Below, one piece after another: positions 44,147 to 52,151 of a stretch of 63,101 nucleotides of DNA; positions within the stretch are counted from its first letter, which is position 1, and every line of letters begins with the position of its first letter. The position numbers and the translations under genes were made by a program. The DNA lies in the IMG/VR virus record IMGVR_UViG_3300030109_005625, positions 346 to 63,446 of that record, one strand, 5' to 3'. Source of the stretch: a virus. The notes under the pieces were generated by a model. The model searched no databases. It had not been told where the DNA came from and worked only from the letters and a program-made list of their open reading frames with translations.

Positions 44147-44858
44147 TGATGAAGACTATTACGGTGATTTTGGTAATCAATTTTTATCTAACTCACATAT
44201 AGGTAAATTACTAAAAGATCCGCTAAGAGCTTTTGAACCTAGCAAACCATCACCTGCATTTTTAATAGGCGGTTATTTCCATACTTGTATACTAGAACCA
44301 AATAAACTAAACAAGTACAAAGTTGTTAAGTCAACTACGAGAAACACAAAAGAATATAAAGACGTAAGTGGCGGTGAGCTTTGTTTATTGCAAAAAGAAG
44401 TTGATGAAATAGAATTAATGAGAGAAAAACTAATGTCAAACGATATATGTAAAGATCTTATACAAGGCTCAACATTATTTAATGCGCCTGTAGATTATGA
44501 AGTTCCAATGGTTACAGAGTTATTCGGTAACAAATGGAAAGGCAAAGCAGATATAGTTAATCATGAAGAAAAATTAATTATTGATTTAAAAACAACAGCT
44601 GATGTTGAAAAGTTTAAATGGTCAGCTAGTAAGTTTAACTATGACTCACAAGCATACATATACAGCAAGCTGTTTGGTTATGAAATGTTATTTATAGTTA
44701 TTGATAAAACTACACAGCAACTTGGTGTGTTTGACTGTTCACCAGAATTTTATGAACGCGGAGAAGATAAAGTACGTAGAGCAAGCGAAGCTTATGACTT
44801 GTTCTATAAGACTAAGGACTTTGATCCTAAACAGTATTTCATAAGCAAAACCTTATAA
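44112..44858 (+). CDS. PD-(D/E)XK exonuclease, RecE/Cas4-like
   Basis: 248 residues. The catalytic core is KGKADIVN...KLIIDLKTT, with Asp of KAD and the DLK triad of PD-(D/E)XK enzymes. A SNSHIGKLLKDP start segment and AFLIGGYFHTCILEP fit exonucleases of the YqaJ/RecE class. It overlaps ERF by 35 bases and is followed by an SSB-like gene, so it probably makes the 3' single-stranded ends that ERF anneals. Confidence 0.8.
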   Translation: MNKEKILQKLRNDEDYYGDFGNQFLSNSHIGKLLKDPLRAFEPSKPSPAFLIGGYFHTCILEPNKLNKYKVVKSTTRNTKEYKDVSGGELCLLQKEVDEIELMREKLMSNDICKDLIQGSTLFNAPVDYEVPMVTELFGNKWKGKADIVNHEEKLIIDLKTTADVEKFKWSASKFNYDSQAYIYSKLFGYEMLFIVIDKTTQQLGVFDCSPEFYERGEDKVRRASEAYDLFYKTKDFDPKQYFISKTL

Positions 44859-44867
44859 ATTTATAAT

Positions 44868-45173
44868 ATGGCAAGTATAATAAAAGCAAGTATTAACCTT
44901 AACGAGATACCTAAAGATAAAATCTATGTAGGTAAAAAAGGTAAATACTTACCAATTACAATTACATTAAATGATGAGCTAGATCAATTTGGCAATCAAG
45001 GCCCTGTAGTTGTAGAGCAAACTAAAGAAGAAAGAGATGCTAAAGAACCAAAGACTTACCTTGGTAATGTTAAGGTTGTTTGGACTAATGGAACTAATGT
45101 TGAACCAGCACCAAGGACTGATACACCAGCGCCTGCAACAGCTGCGGCTCCTGCTGATGATTTACCGTTTTAA
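44868..45173 (+). CDS. SSB-like protein with acidic DDLPF tail
   Basis: 101 residues. The beta-rich N-terminal two thirds are followed by a Pro/Ala/Thr-rich linker and end in DDLPF, the interaction tail typical of SSB proteins. It lies between the exonuclease and the primase-helicase. It probably coats ssDNA and recruits partners at the fork. The OB fold is inferred; the tail is seen directly. Confidence 0.65.
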   Translation: MASIIKASINLNEIPKDKIYVGKKGKYLPITITLNDELDQFGNQGPVVVEQTKEERDAKEPKTYLGNVKVVWTNGTNVEPAPRTDTPAPATAAAPADDLPF

Positions 45174-45175
45174 TT

Positions 45176-46891
45176 ATGCAGACAGTAGAGATCAATGGAT
45201 TTACGATTGACAAGTTCAATCAATACGGTTTAAAAGAAGGCAAGGCACAGGGAACGTGTCCGTTATGCTCTCATACTAGACAACCTAAAAATCGTAATGC
45301 ACAATGTGCTTCTTACGACTGGGAACGTGGTCTCGGTACCTGTCACAATTGTAATACTACTTTTCAACTTCATACTTATCAACGCAAAGGTGCAAGCGAG
45401 AAGGTTTATGTTAGACCTACCAAGCCTACAGACTTTAAAGAGGTAAGTACGAAGATTGAAGAGTGGTTTGCTAAACGTGGTATATCTAAGCAAACACTTA
45501 GTGATTTAAATGTTACTGAAGGTTTAGAGTTTATGCCACAAACAGGTAAACAAGAAAATACTATTCAGTTTAACTATACAATGGGTGATCAGCTCATTAA
45601 TATTAAATACCGTGATGGTAGAAAAAACTTTAAGTTATTTAAAGGCGCTGAAAAAGTATTTTACAATATTAACAGTATTGTAGGTTATGACTGGTGTGTT
45701 GTAACAGAAGGTGAAATAGATGTGTTAGCACTACATGAAGCTGGTATACCAAATGTAATATCAGTACCTAATGGTGCTACATTAAATAATAATAATTTAG
45801 ATTATCTTGATAACTGCATTGATTACTTCGATGATAAACAAAAGATAATACTAGCTGTTGATGCTGACGATCCTGGCCAAATGTTAAAGCAAGAGCTTGT
45901 GCGTAGGTTAGGTGCTGAAGTATGTTATCTTGTAGATTTTAACGGTGAAAAAGATGCAAATGATTTTTTACTTAAATATGGCAAACAAGAGCTGTGCGAT
46001 GCTATACACGCAGCACGACCAGTACCACTTGAAAATGTATCAACTTTAAAAGATGTAGAAGATGAACTTAGAGACTTTGTTAAAAATGGCTTCAAACCAG
46101 GGTACCAAATCGGTATTGAAAACTTCGACAAGATTTTTTCTACTTACACTGGGCAGTTTATTACTGTCACTGGTATCCCTAGTTCTGGTAAGTCTGACTT
46201 TGTTGACCAAATGGTTGTTGGTTATAATAATCTGTACGGTTGGAAAACTGCGTACGCTAGTCCAGAAAACCAACCAGTATATCTTCACGCGCACAAGTTA
46301 ATGCGTAAACACTGGCAAGATATGCCAGGCGTTAGTGATATTGGAAACAATAAATGGCAACAAGTAACTAATCATGTTAATGATAATTACTTTTTTATTG
46401 ATATGGATAAGTATAGCTTAGAATCAGTATTACGTAAAGGTGCTGAGCTAGTTAAACGTAAAGGTATTAAATGTTTAGTTATTGATCCTTTTAATAAGAT
46501 TAGAGATGTTGATGCTAAATCAGACGACGTAAACCGTTACACAATGGATTATTTAGCTAAGATCGAAGCTTTTTGTAAAAAATACGACGTATTAACTTTT
46601 ATTGTAGCGCACCCAACTAAAATGTATAGAAACCAAGATGGTAAAATTGAAGAGCCAACTATGTACAATATTAAAGGTGGTGGTGAATGGTATGATGCTA
46701 GTTATCACGGCTTGTTAGTACATAGAGATTATGAGGCTAAAACAACTAAAGTTAAGGTGCTTAAAGTTAAGTTTCAAAACTTAGGTGAAAACGGTGCTGA
46801 AGCTTATTTTACTTGGGAACCAAGATCTGGTACATTTGTTTCTAACGAAAAAGTTATAAGTGAAGACGAACCAATGCCCTGGGATAAATGA
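45176..46891 (+). CDS. Primase-helicase (T7 gp4 type)
   Basis: 571 residues, bifunctional. An N-terminal zinc domain has Cys28, Cys31, Cys56 and Cys59. A TOPRIM region has VVTEGEIDV (Glu178) and AVDADDPG (about 227-234). A RecA-like helicase core has Walker A GIPSSGKS at 333-340. It should unwind DNA and prime the lagging strand, and probably works with host DNA polymerase, as no polymerase gene is present. It follows the SSB-like gene by 2 bases. Confidence 0.9.
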   Translation: MQTVEINGFTIDKFNQYGLKEGKAQGTCPLCSHTRQPKNRNAQCASYDWERGLGTCHNCNTTFQLHTYQRKGASEKVYVRPTKPTDFKEVSTKIEEWFAKRGISKQTLSDLNVTEGLEFMPQTGKQENTIQFNYTMGDQLINIKYRDGRKNFKLFKGAEKVFYNINSIVGYDWCVVTEGEIDVLALHEAGIPNVISVPNGATLNNNNLDYLDNCIDYFDDKQKIILAVDADDPGQMLKQELVRRLGAEVCYLVDFNGEKDANDFLLKYGKQELCDAIHAARPVPLENVSTLKDVEDELRDFVKNGFKPGYQIGIENFDKIFSTYTGQFITVTGIPSSGKSDFVDQMVVGYNNLYGWKTAYASPENQPVYLHAHKLMRKHWQDMPGVSDIGNNKWQQVTNHVNDNYFFIDMDKYSLESVLRKGAELVKRKGIKCLVIDPFNKIRDVDAKSDDVNRYTMDYLAKIEAFCKKYDVLTFIVAHPTKMYRNQDGKIEEPTMYNIKGGGEWYDASYHGLLVHRDYEAKTTKVKVLKVKFQNLGENGAEAYFTWEPRSGTFVSNEKVISEDEPMPWDK

Positions 46892-47160
46892 AACGGTGGA
46901 AAAAACTACCAAGAAAAAAAGCACCAACAAAACCTTGGGATGAAGATCAAATGAAAGTAGTAGGTTGGTGTATGAGTAATAATATAAACATAGGTATTAC
47001 ACCAGACTTTGATAATGAATATAGTCTTTGGCAAATAGAAATACGTATAAACGGCACTGTACACGTAGATCCAAAGAGATATGATGAAGATGTTTTAGAA
47101 AAAGTTTATGAATATTATAAGTATTACTATCACAAATATAATACGAATAAAGAAGGATAA
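46888..47160 (+). CDS. Small early protein, unrecognised
   Basis: 90 residues. Basic, Trp/Pro-rich N-terminus (MKRWKKLPRKKAPTKPW), then mixed, then a Tyr-rich helix (VYEYYKYYYHKYN). The start overlaps the primase-helicase stop (ATGA). Its end and stop codon lie in copy 9 of the promoter-like element. Function unknown. Confidence 0.55.
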   Translation: MKRWKKLPRKKAPTKPWDEDQMKVVGWCMSNNINIGITPDFDNEYSLWQIEIRINGTVHVDPKRYDEDVLEKVYEYYKYYYHKYNTNKEG

Positions 47161-47162
47161 TA
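47132..47162 (+). promoter_or_regulatory. 31-base early promoter-like element, copy 9
   Basis: ACAAA-N6-ACGA-N8-GGATAATA, perfect in the conserved blocks, inside the end of the preceding gene and 5 bases before the ATG of the thymidylate synthase-family gene. Confidence 0.75.
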
Positions 47163-47167
47163 AAAAC

Positions 47168-47824
47168 ATGATAAACACAATAAATAATAAAAAGTTTAAA
47201 ACAGCTAATGAGGCTTATGAATACTTACACGATGCTATTATACAGCACGGTATAGAATTTAGTAATACAAAAGCTTTATTTAATGTAGGTTTTTACATTA
47301 CAAACCCTTTAGCTAATGCAATAACAAACAAAGAACGTAACTGGAAACTAGATTACGCTGAAGCTGAATGGCAGTGGTATTTGTCTGGCGACCGTAATAT
47401 AACTAAGCTAGGTAAAATATACGGTAAAATACCCTCTATATGGATTAAAATGGCAGATGTAAATGGTAATGTAATATCTAACTATGGTTGGCAATGGCAA
47501 CGTAATAGTCAGTTAAAAAAAATAATACAAACATTACGAGATAATAAAAATTCAAGACAAGCCTGTATATCTATTTATGATGGTAAAGAAATAAACGACT
47601 ATCGCAATGACACACCATGTACATATGCGGTACAATTTACAATACTACATGATAAACTAGATATGTGTGTTGTTATGCGTAGTAACGATTTATGGTATGG
47701 CTTTTGTAACGATCAGTATTGTTTTTCAGAGTTACAAAAACTTGTAGCTGAAGAGCTTAATATTGAAGTTGGTGTGTATTACCACTTTGCTCATAACATG
47801 CACTTATATAACGATAAAATATGA
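47168..47824 (+). CDS. Thymidylate synthase family enzyme, possibly dCMP hydroxymethylase
   Basis: 218 residues from the ATG at 47168, right behind promoter-like copy 9. It has the family pattern SNYGWQW, then NDTPCTYAVQF with the catalytic Cys151, then MRSNDLWYGFCND. The last segment matches the T4 gp42 dCMP hydroxymethylase pattern (MRSND...GF.ND). In thymidylate synthase Asn at this position recognises dUMP, while dCMP hydroxymethylase has Asp; here Asp182 aligns with it. The gene is shorter than ThyA (about 264). It overlaps the next gene by 4 bases. Either 5-methylation of dUMP or 5-hydroxymethylation of dCMP is possible. Confidence 0.78.
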   Translation: MINTINNKKFKTANEAYEYLHDAIIQHGIEFSNTKALFNVGFYITNPLANAITNKERNWKLDYAEAEWQWYLSGDRNITKLGKIYGKIPSIWIKMADVNGNVISNYGWQWQRNSQLKKIIQTLRDNKNSRQACISIYDGKEINDYRNDTPCTYAVQFTILHDKLDMCVVMRSNDLWYGFCNDQYCFSELQKLVAEELNIEVGVYYHFAHNMHLYNDKI

Positions 47825-48669
47825 TGTATTATTTATACCATATACCGGGTGAGAAAATAGGTGTAACAAAAAACCTTGAAGAAAGAGTTGAACGTCAACA
47901 AGGTTGTTATCCTGATGAATATGAAGTTATAATGTCAACAGAAAACATAGATTTAATATCAGAAAAAGAGTTGCAACTTCAAAAACATTATGGATATAAA
48001 GTAGATGAAAGATTATATAAACAATTAAAATTTAATAAAATGAAAATAAACGTAACTGATATGACAACTACGTTTCCATGTCCTGTACATAAATTAAAAG
48101 GCAGGCTTACAGATAATGTAGGTATGAAATGGAAAACTAATTTTGGTGAAGTTGTATTAACGACTAAATCAATAGAGTGGGTTATGCAAAATGTTAAACC
48201 ATCACAGTATGACAATAGTAGATCATATGTATACAATAGAGCTTTTGCTAGATGGTTTGATAATAATGATCCAAACCAAACTAGCATGTATGAAGACACT
48301 GTAACAGGTGCTTTAATGCCAACGGCTAGTAAATATAAACAAAATGGTTATAATATGTATAATAGGCCTAAATTACAAACTCAATACTTTGATTTAATTA
48401 GAGAGTGGGCTGATGAAAGAGGTTTGTACGAGTACGGTGATAGTAAAACACAAGTAGTAAAACTTGTTGAAGAAGTTGGTGAGATATGCAGAGCTGTATT
48501 AAAAGATAATCACAGTGATGTTGAGGATGGTATTGGTGATGCTGTGGTTGTATTAACTAATTTAGCTGAACTACAAGGTACAACTATAGAAGGCTGTATC
48601 GAACGTGCTTACAACGAAATTAAAGATCGTACAGGTCATATGAATAACGGAACATTTAAAAAAGATTAA
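47821..48669 (+). CDS. GIY-YIG-like domain fused to MazG-type pyrophosphohydrolase
   Basis: 282 residues. Residues 1-60 have a GIY-YIG-like start (YYLYHIPGEKIGVTKNLEER). The C-terminal third has the MazG pattern: EEVGE (Glu217, Glu218, Glu221) and EDGIGD (Asp236, Asp240). The middle is unassigned. MazG-type proteins hydrolyse nucleoside triphosphates or (p)ppGpp-like nucleotides. The fusion with a nuclease-like domain is unusual. It overlaps the ThyA-family gene by 4 bases, pointing to nucleotide metabolism. Confidence 0.72.
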   Translation: MMYYLYHIPGEKIGVTKNLEERVERQQGCYPDEYEVIMSTENIDLISEKELQLQKHYGYKVDERLYKQLKFNKMKINVTDMTTTFPCPVHKLKGRLTDNVGMKWKTNFGEVVLTTKSIEWVMQNVKPSQYDNSRSYVYNRAFARWFDNNDPNQTSMYEDTVTGALMPTASKYKQNGYNMYNRPKLQTQYFDLIREWADERGLYEYGDSKTQVVKLVEEVGEICRAVLKDNHSDVEDGIGDAVVVLTNLAELQGTTIEGCIERAYNEIKDRTGHMNNGTFKKD

Positions 48670-48670
48670 T

Positions 48671-48937
48671 ATGAAAAGAGAATATAGTTTTAGAGATCCA
48701 GTAGTTAGAAACGTTGTAGATAAATTTGTTAAACGTTCTGATGTTGGTTATGAAAAATATAATAATACGTTAGATGATGAACGTAGACTTAAAATGAAAA
48801 ATTTACAAGGTTATTTAAACGATATACAAGAAGAGCTTATGGATGCAATATTGTACATACAAGCCGCAAGAGATGAGCTACAAGATATGTCTGAAGAAGC
48901 TATAGTTGATAGGTTTAAAAATAATGAAGAAATTTAA
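48671..48937 (+). CDS. Small all-alpha (MazG-like) protein
   Basis: 88 residues, all helical, with YLNDIQEELMDAILYIQAAR at about 47-66, reminiscent of small MazG-type all-alpha NTP pyrophosphohydrolases (Glu-rich EExxx...D). The N-terminus has a conserved-looking VVRNVVDKFVKRSDVGYEKY. It lies one base after the MazG fusion, so it may modify nucleotides or stabilise its partner. Confidence 0.6.
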   Translation: MKREYSFRDPVVRNVVDKFVKRSDVGYEKYNNTLDDERRLKMKNLQGYLNDIQEELMDAILYIQAARDELQDMSEEAIVDRFKNNEEI

Positions 48938-49370
48938 GCGAAAACGTGGTCCCGTAAGAGCTAAAAAAGTCACATACGACGGGATACAATTTGCTTCTGG
49001 TTTAGAGCGTTATATGTATCAAACATTAAAAAAAGCTAAAATACACGCCGATTATGAAGGCTGTACGTTTATACTACAAGAAGATTTTATGTTTGATAAT
49101 AAAAGTTATGAAAGACAAAGCAACGGTAAAGGTGAAATGTTAAATAGAGGTTGTAAAAAAATACTACCAATAAAATATACACCAGACTTTGTAGGTAATA
49201 ATTTTATTATTGAGTGTAAAGGTAGAGCTAACGAAAGCTTCCCACTACGTTGGAAAATGTTTAAAAAATATGTTAATCATAAAATGAAACATGTAACTTT
49301 ATATAAACCTCAAAACCAGAAAGAGTGTGACGAAGTTATTAACTTAATAAAAAATAATTATGATAAATGA
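48924..49370 (+). CDS. T7 endonuclease I-like Holliday junction resolvase
   Basis: 148 residues from the ATG at 48924, which overlaps the previous gene end by 14 bases. It has ASGLERYMYQTLKKA near residues 23-37, then YTPDF and FIIECKGR (the PD-ExK site) as in T7 endonuclease I (SGLE, YTPDF, ETKG). It should cut four-way DNA junctions before packaging, and may also degrade host DNA. The N-terminus is basic (MKKFKRKRGPVR). Confidence 0.8.
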   Translation: MKKFKRKRGPVRAKKVTYDGIQFASGLERYMYQTLKKAKIHADYEGCTFILQEDFMFDNKSYERQSNGKGEMLNRGCKKILPIKYTPDFVGNNFIIECKGRANESFPLRWKMFKKYVNHKMKHVTLYKPQNQKECDEVINLIKNNYDK

Positions 49371-49506
49371 TTGGGAGTTAAGCTTTGGTACGTTTCCTGG
49401 TTTACTTTTAGGCGTAAGATCTTACGTCGAAGAATACAGAACAAATCACGTTCTGTACTTAGGATTCATAGACATTTGCTTAACACTATATAAAAATAAA
49501 CAATGA
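49360..49506 (+). CDS. Very small conserved-looking protein
   Basis: 48 residues, MINDWELSFGTFPGLLLGVR..., with a hydrophobic middle and an aromatic/hydrophobic end. It lies between the resolvase and RNR genes and overlaps both by 4-11 bases. I recall small proteins like this next to RNR genes of marine phages; function unknown. It might be membrane-associated. Confidence 0.6.
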   Translation: MINDWELSFGTFPGLLLGVRSYVEEYRTNHVLYLGFIDICLTLYKNKQ

Positions 49507-51374
49507 CAAAATTAAACAATAAAATATTATCTGATATTACAGTGCATATGAAATATGCGAAGTATATACCTGAGTTAAAAAGACGTGAAACTTGGGAAGA
49601 ACTTGTTGATAGAAACAAAAACATGCATATACGTAAATATCCAGATTTAGAAGAAGATATAAACAACTATTACAAATATGTATATAATAAAAAAGTTTTA
49701 CCATCAATGCGTAGTTTACAGTTCGGTGGTAAACCAATTGAAATATCACCCAATAGATTATATAACTGCGCTTATTTACCTATTGATCACATAGACGCTT
49801 TCAGTGAAGTTATGTTTTTGTTATTATCAGGTTGTGGTGTAGGTTACTCTGTACAGCTACATAGCATAAAAAAATTACCTGAAATTATACAACCACATAC
49901 TAAACGCAATAGGCGTTTTGTTATTGGTGATAGTATTGAAGGTTGGTCTGATGCAATAAAAGTATTAATCAAGTCTTATTTAGGTTCTAAGAGATCATCT
50001 AAGATAAAGTTTGATTATTCTGATATTAGACCAAAGGGTGCGAGGCTTGTGACTTCTGGCGGTAAAGCCCCAGGACCACAACCATTGAAAGAGTGTATTG
50101 TAAAAATTAAAGGAATATTAGATGCAAAACAAGATGGAGAAAAAATTAAAAGCATTGAAGTTCACGATATTATCTGCCATATTGCAGATGCTGTACTTGC
50201 GGGAGGAATCAGAAGAGCAGCTCTTATATCGTTATTTAGCGCGAAAGATGATGAAATGGTTTCCTGTAAATCAGGAAACTGGTGGGAAATAAACCCACAA
50301 CGAGGTAGAGCTAATAACTCAGCTGTATTAATGAGACATAAAATAACTAAAGAATTTTTTATGGATCTTTGGAAACGTATTGAGTTATCAGGAAGCGGTG
50401 AGCCTGGTATTTATTTTAATAACGATAAAGACTGGGGTACAAATCCTTGTTGTGAAATAGCATTAAGGCCTTTTCAGTTTTGTAACTTGTGTGAAGTAAA
50501 CGTATCAGATGTTGAAACACAAGAAGAATTAAACGATAGAGTTTCAGCTGCAGCGTTTATTGGCACGTTACAAGCTGGGTATACAGAGTTTCATTATCTT
50601 AGAGAAATATGGCAAGAAACAACTGAACGCGACGCTTTAATAGGTGTATCAATGACTGGTATAGCTAGCGGTAAAGTTTTAAAACTTAATATGGAAGAAG
50701 CTGCTAAACAAGTTAAACTAGTAAATAAAACTGTAGCAAAAGCTATAAGTATTAATTCAGCAGCACGTACAACATGCGTAAAACCTGCAGGGACAACATC
50801 TCTAGTACTTGGAACAAGTTCTGGTATTCATGCATGGCACAATAAACATTATATCCGTAGATTACGTGTAGGTAAAAATGAAGCTATATATAATTATTTA
50901 AAAAATAATCATAAAGAGCTATTAGAAGATGAATACTTTAGACCACACGATACGGCAGTAATTAGTATACCACAAGTAGCACCTAAAGGTTCTATAGTTA
51001 GAACTGAATCTGCTTTTGATTTGCTTGAAAGAGTTAAACAAGTAGCAACTCAATGGGTTAAACCAGGTCATAACAAGGGTAGTAACACGCATAATGTTTC
51101 AGCTACTGTAAGTTTAAAAGAAAATGAGTGGGAAAAAGCAGGTAGTTGGATGTGGGAAAATAGAAATAACTACAATGGTTTATCAGTATTACCTTATCAT
51201 GGCGGTACTTATACACAAGCTCCTTTTGAAGATATAAATAAAAAGAAGTTTGATGAAATGAGTAAAACTTTAAATGATATTAATTTAACTAAAGTAGTTG
51301 AAGATTTTGATGATACAGATCTATCAGGTGAATTAGCTTGTGCCGGTGGATCTTGTGAAATAACAAGCTTATAA
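49503..51374 (+). CDS. Ribonucleotide reductase, class II (B12-dependent)
   Basis: 623 residues, monomeric-type class II. It has the glycyl/thiyl core pattern (NPCCEI...CNLCEVNVSDV), SIS/RTT and KPAGTTSLVLGTSSGIHAW. It ends with a redox pair CAGGSC near the C-terminus. No separate R2 gene is present, so adenosylcobalamin should be the radical source, common in marine phages. It supplies dNTPs. The reaction is ribonucleotide to deoxyribonucleotide. Confidence 0.9.
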   Translation: MTKLNNKILSDITVHMKYAKYIPELKRRETWEELVDRNKNMHIRKYPDLEEDINNYYKYVYNKKVLPSMRSLQFGGKPIEISPNRLYNCAYLPIDHIDAFSEVMFLLLSGCGVGYSVQLHSIKKLPEIIQPHTKRNRRFVIGDSIEGWSDAIKVLIKSYLGSKRSSKIKFDYSDIRPKGARLVTSGGKAPGPQPLKECIVKIKGILDAKQDGEKIKSIEVHDIICHIADAVLAGGIRRAALISLFSAKDDEMVSCKSGNWWEINPQRGRANNSAVLMRHKITKEFFMDLWKRIELSGSGEPGIYFNNDKDWGTNPCCEIALRPFQFCNLCEVNVSDVETQEELNDRVSAAAFIGTLQAGYTEFHYLREIWQETTERDALIGVSMTGIASGKVLKLNMEEAAKQVKLVNKTVAKAISINSAARTTCVKPAGTTSLVLGTSSGIHAWHNKHYIRRLRVGKNEAIYNYLKNNHKELLEDEYFRPHDTAVISIPQVAPKGSIVRTESAFDLLERVKQVATQWVKPGHNKGSNTHNVSATVSLKENEWEKAGSWMWENRNNYNGLSVLPYHGGTYTQAPFEDINKKKFDEMSKTLNDINLTKVVEDFDDTDLSGELACAGGSCEITSL

Positions 51375-51388
51375 CTAAAATAATTATT

Positions 51389-51814
51389 ATGAAAAATGTT
51401 TTTATGATTATTGCTATTGCAATATCATGTATTGTAAATGTTAACGCTCAAACTTGTTGCGTAACAGAAAAAGGTGACTGGTACGTTGGTACTGGTGACA
51501 TTGCTAACTCTGCTTGGACAGAGTGGTCAATAACACCTACAGTTGGTTATGCGTTTACTAACAACCTTATGGTTGGAGTAAATGTATCTCAAGCAGATTC
51601 TACAGTAGAAAGAGTATTAGATTTATATGCTAGATATTTTTGGAACGGTTTGTTTGGCTACGTTTCTGCGCCTAACTTAGATACAGACTTACTAACAATT
51701 GGTGTTGGTAAAATGTTTACATTTCATAGAGGTGTATACGTAGATCCAAAAGTAGTATATGATACAAACATGAAGACTACTAACCTAACACTAGGTGTTG
51801 GTCTTAAATTTTAA
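51389..51814 (+). CDS. Outer-membrane beta-barrel-like protein with signal peptide
   Basis: 141 residues. A signal peptide is clear (MKNVFMIIAIAISCIVNVNA, cleavage about after residue 20). The mature part is made of alternating polar/hydrophobic strands and ends in LGVGLKF with the C-terminal Phe typical of outer-membrane barrels. It would be inserted in the host outer membrane. Exclusion of other phages or permeability change is possible. The gene stands between RNR and the Hc1-like gene. Confidence 0.65.
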   Translation: MKNVFMIIAIAISCIVNVNAQTCCVTEKGDWYVGTGDIANSAWTEWSITPTVGYAFTNNLMVGVNVSQADSTVERVLDLYARYFWNGLFGYVSAPNLDTDLLTIGVGKMFTFHRGVYVDPKVVYDTNMKTTNLTLGVGLKF

Positions 51815-51839
51815 TATTAACAATTAAATTAAATTAAAT

Positions 51840-52043
51840 ATGTATTCAGAAAATGAGGTTATGAAATTATTAACCAAGATGGGTCAAGAGTTTGACTCTA
51901 TTGAAAGAAACGCAGAAAAATTTGTTGAAGGAAATAACTCCGCAGGAACTAGACTAAGAAAACAGATGCAGATGATAAAAAATTTAGCTCAAGACGTTAG
52001 GTTAGAAGTTCAAAAGCAAAAAAACACTGCAACAGTATTTTAA
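51840..52043 (+). CDS. Histone H1-like Hc1-family protein
   Basis: 67 residues. The central NNSAGTRLRKQMQMIKNLAQ segment followed by DVRLEVQKQK resembles the Hc1 histone H1-like proteins common in Bacteroidetes (NKAAGTRVRKGMQ.LKN.AQ.IR.EVQ). It could bind DNA or condense host or phage DNA. It is the last rightward gene and ends just before a strong terminator, which suggests it is well expressed. Confidence 0.75.
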   Translation: MYSENEVMKLLTKMGQEFDSIERNAEKFVEGNNSAGTRLRKQMQMIKNLAQDVRLEVQKQKNTATVF

Positions 52044-52047
52044 AATA

Positions 52048-52075
52048 AAAGGGAGCTTAACGGCTCCCTTTTTTT
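52048..52075 (+). terminator. Bidirectional terminator between convergent blocks
   Basis: A 9-pair G+C-rich stem AAAGGGAGC/GCTCCCTTT with a 6-base loop is followed by TTTTTTT on the plus strand and T-rich sequence (TTTTATTTT) on the minus strand. It lies 4 bases after the Hc1-like gene and ends the rightward block. It also faces the leftward transcripts after the endolysin. Confidence 0.85.
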
Positions 52076-52151
52076 ATATTGCTACTAAAAATATAGTGAT
52101 CATCATTACTATATATACTAGCGGACTAAGATCTAATTGTTTTGTTTCCAT
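52074..52151 (-). CDS. Tiny membrane peptide downstream of the endolysin
   Basis: 25 residues: METKQLDLSPLVYIVMMITI with a hydrophobic end (FLVAI). One possible transmembrane helix. It is the last leftward reading frame before the terminator and follows the endolysin gene by 94 bases. It is short, so chance cannot be excluded, but its charge-helix layout is that of a small membrane peptide. Confidence 0.35.
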   Translation of the reverse strand: METKQLDLSPLVYIVMMITIFLVAI

